Source: Clostridia bacterium (lineage in GTDB: Bacteria > Bacillota_A > Clostridia > Lachnospirales > Lachnospiraceae). Taken from it: a stretch of 10,874 bases of DNA. The notes beneath the pieces are model-generated. The model was given only the letters and a program-made list of their open reading frames with translations, was not told the DNA's origin and searched no databases. The position numbers and the translations under genes were made by a program. The stretch is taken from contig JAAYYM010000719.1 in the NCBI GenBank assembly GCA_012515365.1, forward strand, positions 1 to 10,874. Reading direction: 5' to 3'. Positions 7,877-10,874 of the stretch are shown one piece after another (within the stretch, counting starts at the first letter, position 1; each line of letters starts with the position of its first letter).

Positions 7877-8428
7877 ATGAAGCAGCAAAAGATAGGAAGG
7901 GAGGCGGGAGAAATCGACAGTCAGATACAACTGGAACATATGATTGATCAGTATCAAAATCTGATCTTTACTATATGCTTTCGGTTCACGAATAATTATT
8001 TTGACGCAGAAGATTTGACGCAGGAAACATTTCTATCCGCTTACCGGAATATGGAGCAGTTTGATGGTGAGAACCTAAAAGCGTGGCTATGCAAGATTGC
8101 GAAGAATAAGTGCCTGGATTTCAAAAAGAGTGCATCATCAAGATTGATTCCGACGCAGGATCAGTTTTTTCTTACCGAACAGACAGAGAATCTCTCAGAA
8201 ATACCGGAGCGTGCCTGCCTTGAAATGGAGGTCAAAGATGAACTGTATGAAGCCTGCAGTAAGCTGGAACAACCGTATCAGGAGGTCGCGCATGCTTTCT
8301 TCTTAGAAGAGCGCTCAGTAGAAGAAATTGCCCGGTCACTCAACAGAAATGAGAAAACGCTTCGGACTCAGATATACCGAGCAAAAGGTATGCTTAGGAA
8401 GCTATATGGAAAGGGGGTACTAACATGA
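7877..8428 (+). CDS. ECF-like sigma-70 family RNA polymerase sigma factor
   Basis: The 183-residue product has the two domains of extracytoplasmic-function sigma factors. Sigma region 2 spans about residues 24-84, with FDAEDLTQETFLSAYRN (42-58) and the AWLCKIAKNKCLDF helix. Region 4 spans about 124-176, with an HTH around EERSVEEIARSLNRNEKTLRTQIYRAKGML, read here in two parts (144-160 and 161-173). Such proteins redirect RNA polymerase to a small regulon, usually for envelope stress. The ATG at 7877 has no ribosome site before it. A strong purine run, GGAAGGGAGG (7895-7904), lies inside the frame, 8 bases before an ATC codon; the next ATG is codon 22 (7940), which would still leave both domains whole. 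The frame upstream closes at a TAG (7859). The stop overlaps the next gene as ATGA. Confidence 0.93.
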   Translation: MKQQKIGREAGEIDSQIQLEHMIDQYQNLIFTICFRFTNNYFDAEDLTQETFLSAYRNMEQFDGENLKAWLCKIAKNKCLDFKKSASSRLIPTQDQFFLTEQTENLSEIPERACLEMEVKDELYEACSKLEQPYQEVAHAFFLEERSVEEIARSLNRNEKTLRTQIYRAKGMLRKLYGKGVLT

Positions 8429-8832
8429 AAGAACCAATACAGTATGATGATTTATCAATCGAAGAGCTGATCAGTCAGGCTGAGGCTGATTTAATCAAAG
8501 CTCCGGCTTATCTTAAGGATTCAATCATGAAAAAGAGCCAGAGTATGGAAATACAGATACCGATGCAGGTAAAGAAAAGCCAAAAGGTCATTTCCAAACA
8601 AGTACAGATGCTCTATTACACCCTGAAAGTATCAGCCGCCGTGGTTTGTACAGTTGTCATGCTTTTGTTTGGTATCCAGATCCAGAATGGAATTAATTCC
8701 ATTAAAGAACCAATCAGGGAAAACAGTATGAAGTGGGAGCAGGAACACGAAAATGTTCGTGAGAATGTAGATCAGAAAATAGAAGAAATGAAAGAAAAAT
8801 TAAATTTTGGAGGTAGGAAAAATGAGAGGTAG
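8425..8832 (+). CDS. Single-pass membrane protein, putative anti-sigma factor
   Basis: No clear family is recognised. The 135 residues fall into a charged N-terminal cytosolic part (1-62), one hydrophobic helix (about 64-86, YYTLKVSAAVVCTVVMLLFGI), and an outer charged tail (about 95-135) that looks helical or coiled-coil, with many Glu and Lys. A membrane protein encoded directly after an ECF sigma gene, with an ATGA overlap and GGGGG 7 bases before the start, is the usual place and build for an anti-sigma factor. No zinc-binding HxxxCxxC motif is present, so it is not the ZAS type. The role is inferred from context alone. The N-terminal SIEELISQAEADLIKAP segment would be the candidate sigma-binding part. 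Confidence 0.8.
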   Translation: MKEPIQYDDLSIEELISQAEADLIKAPAYLKDSIMKKSQSMEIQIPMQVKKSQKVISKQVQMLYYTLKVSAAVVCTVVMLLFGIQIQNGINSIKEPIRENSMKWEQEHENVRENVDQKIEEMKEKLNFGGRKNER

Positions 8833-9385
8833 TATGATTAGAAAAAAAAGAGGATTCTGGACATTTATATTTTCACTTTGTCCGGGTGCCGGCGAGATGT
8901 ATCTTGGATTTAGCAAAATGGGTGTTTCATTGATGGGACTTACATTTGGACTGATCGGAATTTCTATGATGATTCATAATAAAATATTTACGTTGATGCT
9001 TCCTGTTGTATGGTTCTATAGTTTTTGCCATGTACACAATATGATTGCATTGCCGGATGAGGAGTTTTATGCGCTCGAGGATTATTATATCTTTGATATT
9101 AAGGATGAACATATCAAAGGGATGCTTCACACAGAAAAAACAGCAAAGATCATTGGTACTGTTATCGTAATCATAGGTGGATGTCTGTTACTTGAAGCAT
9201 TTAGGGATCTGTTTAATGGAATCTTACCGGACAATGTAATGCGTTATCTGTATCCATTTTTTGATGATATTCCTAAGATCGTGATCAGTTTGATTATTTT
9301 ATTTGCAGGTGTACTTCTGATCAAGGGCAAGAAGGAAGAACTTGACGAGGAAGAAACGAAGCTTCTCGAGAAGAAGGAGGACTGA
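8822..9385 (+). CDS. Multi-pass membrane protein with TM2-like N-terminus
   Basis: Function unknown. The start is taken at ATG 8822, which has GGAGG 8 bases before it and overlaps the preceding gene by 11 bases; the frame extends upstream to a TTG at 8807, but that codon overlaps the ribosome site. The 187 residues show hydrophobic segments at about 12-28, 33-51, 56-75, 108-128 and 151-167. The first pair contains SLCPGAGEMYLGFSKMG, which resembles the G-x-G-x-x-x-YLG pattern of TM2 domains. A charged loop (77-107) with FYALEDYYIFDIKDEH separates the two halves, and the C-terminus (168-187) is a highly charged, Glu/Lys-rich cytosolic tail. Its packing between the putative anti-sigma factor and the LiaI/LiaF-like protein suggests a shared membrane role. 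Confidence 0.85.
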   Translation: MRGSMIRKKRGFWTFIFSLCPGAGEMYLGFSKMGVSLMGLTFGLIGISMMIHNKIFTLMLPVVWFYSFCHVHNMIALPDEEFYALEDYYIFDIKDEHIKGMLHTEKTAKIIGTVIVIIGGCLLLEAFRDLFNGILPDNVMRYLYPFFDDIPKIVISLIILFAGVLLIKGKKEELDEEETKLLEKKED

Positions 9386-9388
9386 CAA

Positions 9389-9676
9389 ATGATAAGAACA
9401 CGACGTGTAGGCACGGTCACGTTGGGAATCACATTGATCGTGTTTGGCATTCTGCTTTTCTGCCAGACACTGTTTGCCGCTATTCCCTATCAAATGCTAG
9501 TCAAAGCGTGGCCGATGGCATTGATTGTTCTCGGAATAGAAATCCTGATCAGTCAGTTTAGCAGAAAGCAGGATGTACAGATCGTTTATGATCATGTTGC
9601 GATCATACTGACAGGCGTTTTGGTTTTCTTCTACTTAATAATAGGTGCATTTTCACATGCGATCATATGGTCTTGA
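9389..9676 (+). CDS. Small membrane protein with LiaI/LiaF-like transmembrane domain
   Basis: The 95-residue product has three hydrophobic stretches (about 8-30, 38-56 and 68-90). The first two, with RRVGTVTLGITLIVFGI and then WPMALIVLGIEILISQF, follow the layout of the LiaI-LiaF-like (DUF5668-type) membrane domain: a basic start, a helix, a short loop with a Trp-Pro, and a second helix. The C-terminal soluble domain of full LiaF is absent, so it is not a complete LiaF. LiaF-type proteins take part in sensing cell-envelope damage, which fits the sigma factor encoded first in this cassette. AAGGAGG lies 8 bases before the start, and the gap from the previous stop codon is only three bases. Its stop codon lies inside the -35 box of the mntP promoter. 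Confidence 0.85.
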   Translation: MIRTRRVGTVTLGITLIVFGILLFCQTLFAAIPYQMLVKAWPMALIVLGIEILISQFSRKQDVQIVYDHVAIILTGVLVFFYLIIGAFSHAIIWS

Positions 9677-9701
9677 CATCTTTCACGAATATTGATAGAA
9701 T
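9673..9701 (+). promoter_or_regulatory. Sigma-A promoter of the mntP riboswitch leader
   Basis: A perfect TTGACA (9673-9678), 17 bases, then TAGAAT (9696-9701), five of six matches. The predicted start is near 9708, directly before the aptamer. The -35 box contains the TGA stop codon (9674-9676) of the preceding membrane-protein gene. Confidence 0.82.
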
Positions 9702-9710
9702 TTTTAAATC

Positions 9711-9795
9711 ATGTAAGGGAGTAGTCAGCGTGAAAACGTGGTGAGTCAACATAATGGCGATGTGCCTGGCTTATCTTAAAAGACGAGACTTATGT
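9711..9795 (+). ncRNA. yybP-ykoY manganese riboswitch aptamer
   Basis: The leader of mntP contains the conserved parts of the yybP-ykoY class, which binds Mn2+. The AGGGAGTAG block (9716-9724) is followed by a CGT-GAAA-ACG hairpin (9729-9738), a GAGTCAACATAATGG stretch, a GCCTGGCTT element (9764-9772) and GACGAGACTT (9782-9791). P1 can be drawn as 9711-9717 with 9789-9795, seven pairs including two G-U. GAGTC (9743-9747) can pair with GGCTT (9768-9772). The metal-binding loops in this class are the AGUAG-side loop and the opposing loop near the 3' end. The family is known to sit before mntP and to turn expression on when manganese is high. Confidence 0.88.
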
Positions 9796-9839
9796 ATAGA
9801 AACGAAATACTTTTCGAACTCTATACATAGGTCTTTTTT
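9787..9839 (+). terminator. Riboswitch-controlled intrinsic terminator before mntP
   Basis: GACTTATGTATAGA (9787-9800) pairs over 14 bp, with one U-G, with TCTATACATAGGTC (9820-9833), and an inner CGAAA/TTTCG helix (9803-9807 with 9812-9816) caps it. Six T residues follow (9834-9839). The 5' arm includes bases 9789-9795, the 3' strand of aptamer P1, so aptamer and terminator cannot both form. This is the layout of an on-switch: metal binding holds P1 and frees the downstream gene. Confidence 0.88.
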
Positions 9840-9914
9840 ATACGAAATCTCATCTTAGAATATGAGTTTTGCAATTACCTGATATTAATATGATGTTTGG
9901 AGGATGGAGCTTTT

Positions 9915-10475
9915 ATGAGTGTATGGATGTTGTTTGTGTTAGCGGTGGGATTGTCTATGGATGCGTTTGCTGTAGCAGTGTGTAAGGGGCTGTCGATACA
10001 GAAGCTTAGATGGAAGGACTGTGCGATCGTCGGATTATATTTTGGTATATTCCAGGCGGGGATGCCCGTCATTGGCTATCTGCTGGGTGTACAGTTTCAG
10101 TCAAAGATAGAGAATATTGATCATTGGATTGCATTTGTTCTTTTATCATTGATCGGAGCATGTATGATTAAGGAGTCTTTTGAAAAGGATGATGTAAAAT
10201 CTAATGCAGATCTGGATTTTAAGTCAATGATTGTTTTAGCGATTGCTACCAGCATTGATGCTCTGGCGGTCGGGGTCAGTCTTGCTTTCCTGCGTGTTTC
10301 GATTATACCGGCTGTTACCTTTATCGGAATCGTTACGTTTGTGCTGTCATTTGTGGGTGTGAAGATCGGACATATTTTTGGATCAAAATATAAAGCAAAA
10401 GCAGAGTTTGCCGGAGGTGTGATCTTGATTCTCATTGGAACAAAAATTTTGCTAGAGCATTTAGGGGTATTGTAG
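9915..10475 (+). CDS. mntP: Manganese efflux pump MntP
   Basis: MntP exports excess Mn2+ across the cytoplasmic membrane. The 186 residues match the family's usual length and six-helix layout, built as two repeats. The repeat motifs are [15 protein letters not shown] (D16) and [14 protein letters not shown] (D115); these acidic residues lie in the membrane and are the known conserved core of the family. A hydrophilic loop (about 88-104) joins the halves. The frame is open back to a TTG at 9897, but the start is placed at ATG 9915, which gives the normal MntP N-terminus. GGAGGA (9899-9904) lies 10 bases before it and GGAG (9906-9909) 5 bases before it. Expression is expected to rise with manganese through the riboswitch upstream. 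Confidence 0.95.
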   Translation: MSVWMLFVLAVGLSMDAFAVAVCKGLSIQKLRWKDCAIVGLYFGIFQAGMPVIGYLLGVQFQSKIENIDHWIAFVLLSLIGACMIKESFEKDDVKSNADLDFKSMIVLAIATSIDALAVGVSLAFLRVSIIPAVTFIGIVTFVLSFVGVKIGHIFGSKYKAKAEFAGGVILILIGTKILLEHLGVL

Positions 10476-10500
10476 GAATATGATAGGAGCGTAATAGGAG

Positions 10501-10562
10501 TTTCGGAAATCGATAGTAATAGTAATAGAAATTTCAGAAATCGATAGAATTAATAATAGGTA
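10501..10562 (+). repeat. Diverged 31-base tandem duplication
   Basis: TTTCGGAAATCGATAG (10501-10516) recurs as TTTCAGAAATCGATAG (10532-10547), 15 of 16 identical. The following 15 bases of each unit match at about 10 positions, giving two adjacent 31-base units. It lies between the mntP stop codon and its terminator, and the second unit runs into the terminator stem. No function is apparent. Confidence 0.6.
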
Positions 10563-10592
10563 TGCATATATTTGCAAACCTATTATTTTTTT
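10552..10592 (+). terminator. Intrinsic terminator of mntP
   Basis: AATAATAGGT (10552-10561) pairs perfectly with ACCTATTATT (10578-10587). An inner TGCA/TGCA helix follows after one A-A mismatch, with loop TATATT. A run of seven T (10586-10592) completes it. Confidence 0.88.
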
Positions 10593-10610
10593 GTATTGAA
10601 ATAAATACAA
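10591..10610. promoter_or_regulatory. Inverted repeat upstream of grcA, possible operator
   Basis: TTGTATT and AATACAA form a perfect 7-bp inverted repeat with a 6-base spacer. It is about 100 bases before the grcA start and just upstream of a candidate promoter. The form suits a dimeric regulator, but the DNA here is very AT-rich and the left arm overlaps the mntP terminator T-tract. Confidence 0.3.
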
Positions 10611-10618
10611 TTTACCTA

Positions 10619-10647
10619 TAGACAAATGACTAGAGAAGTGTTAAATT
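10619..10647 (+). promoter_or_regulatory. Candidate promoter for the grcA-like gene
   Basis: TAGACA (10619-10624, five of six to TTGACA), 17 bases, then TAAATT (10642-10647, four of six). A start near 10654 would leave a leader of about 53 bases. The AT-rich context makes chance matches likely. Confidence 0.3.
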
Positions 10648-10706
10648 ATAGATGCAAACAATAACAGTAATCATTATTAATATTAAAAATAAAAGGAGGA
10701 ATTAAT

Positions 10707-10874
10707 ATGACAGCAAATAAAGCTCAGGTTGAAAATCTTGTTTCTATGTTGGATGGATATGCAAAAGAGGGTGGACATCATTTGAATGTGAATGTACTTA
10801 ACAGGGAAACGCTTTTAGATGCACAGAAGCATCCAGAGTTATATCCTCAGCTGACCATCAGGGTATCAGGATAT
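10707..10874 (+). CDS. grcA: Stand-alone glycyl radical domain protein, GrcA-like (3' end outside window)
   Basis: The first 56 residues resemble the extreme C-terminus of pyruvate formate-lyase: [29 protein letters not shown], then [11 protein letters not shown]. Gly55 in RVSGY is the position that carries the radical in PFL and in GrcA (YfiD). In E. coli, GrcA replaces the oxygen-damaged end of PFL. The ATG at 10707 has AAGGAGGA 6 bases before it, and a terminator lies upstream, so this is a real gene start and not the tail of a longer enzyme. Only about 25 residues precede the radical-domain core, against about 70 in E. coli GrcA; the start resembles PFL itself. The window ends at Tyr56, so total length, about 75-85 residues if like PFL, is inferred. 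Confidence 0.88.
   Translation, partial: MTANKAQVENLVSMLDGYAKEGGHHLNVNVLNRETLLDAQKHPELYPQLTIRVSGY

Noticed and set aside
9845..9870. Second terminator after the riboswitch (CTCAT/ATGAG hairpin followed by TTTT)
   Set aside because: The stem is short, AT-rich and bulged, with only four T residues, and it would block mntP in all conditions if efficient.
10121..10435. A 104-residue open frame antisense to mntP
   Set aside because: Its open state mirrors the hydrophobic codon pattern of mntP; no start signal or recognisable product.
10591..10610. Rex (NADH-sensing) operator
   Set aside because: The arms end in TTGT and ACAA, but the inner bases and spacing differ from TTGTTAA-N4-TTAACAA, so the label is not supported.
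10707..10874. Remnant of a broken pyruvate formate-lyase gene
   Set aside because: There is a fresh ATG with an ideal ribosome site and an upstream terminator, and no PFL-like sequence precedes it, so an independent small gene is the better reading.
1..10874. CRISPR arrays, tRNA or rRNA genes, insertion sequences, prophage or defence genes
   Set aside because: None seen; coding density is high, gene content is core metabolism and membrane functions, and no repeats or transposase-like frames are present. A tRNA search by program was not possible.

Overview
The window looks like chromosomal DNA of a low-GC, strictly or mainly anaerobic Firmicute, most likely a member of the Lachnospiraceae (Clostridia). 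That assignment is an inference. It rests on AT-rich intergenic DNA, strong AGGAGG-type ribosome binding sites, a Bacillus YkpA-like ABC-F protein, a stand-alone pyruvate formate-lyase-type glycyl radical domain, and gene content and protein flavour typical of that family. No rRNA, tRNA, CRISPR array, insertion sequence or phage gene was seen.

Layout. (1) Positions 1-3537, plus strand: a polyphosphate and housekeeping operon with the 3' end of a Ppx/GppA-type exopolyphosphatase, a complete polyphosphate kinase (ppk), a Maf nucleotide pyrophosphatase overlapping the end of ppk or starting just after it, and a very acidic 87-residue protein of unknown function. A perfect 10-bp inverted repeat at about 3544-3581 separates it from the next, convergent unit. 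(2) Positions 3580-6854, minus strand: a two-gene operon of a YkpA-type ABC-F ATPase and a PHP-phosphoesterase/Cof-HAD-phosphatase fusion, joined by a TAATG stop/start overlap, with a good sigma-A-like promoter at 6905-6933. (3) Positions 6936-7745, minus strand: an AqpZ-type aquaporin with a strong intrinsic terminator.

(4) Positions 7877-9676, plus strand, divergent from the aquaporin: a tightly packed four-gene cassette. It encodes an ECF-like sigma factor, a single-pass membrane protein that may be its anti-sigma factor, a multi-pass protein with a TM2-like N-terminus, and a small LiaI/LiaF-type membrane protein. The arrangement suggests an envelope-stress module. The sigma gene has no Shine-Dalgarno before its ATG and may be read from a leaderless mRNA. 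(5) Positions 9673-10592: a complete manganese-efflux unit with a near-consensus promoter whose -35 box overlaps the stop codon of the preceding gene, a yybP-ykoY (Mn2+) riboswitch, an intrinsic terminator whose 5' arm is shared with the aptamer P1 helix, mntP, and a strong terminator. (6) From 10707 to the window end: the start of a grcA-like gene, cut just after the glycyl radical RVSGY motif.

Most of the window is ordinary core genome. The points most worth a second look are the PHP-HAD fusion, the sigma/membrane-protein cassette with its odd start region, the physically overlapping riboswitch and terminator ahead of mntP, and the very short glycyl radical protein.
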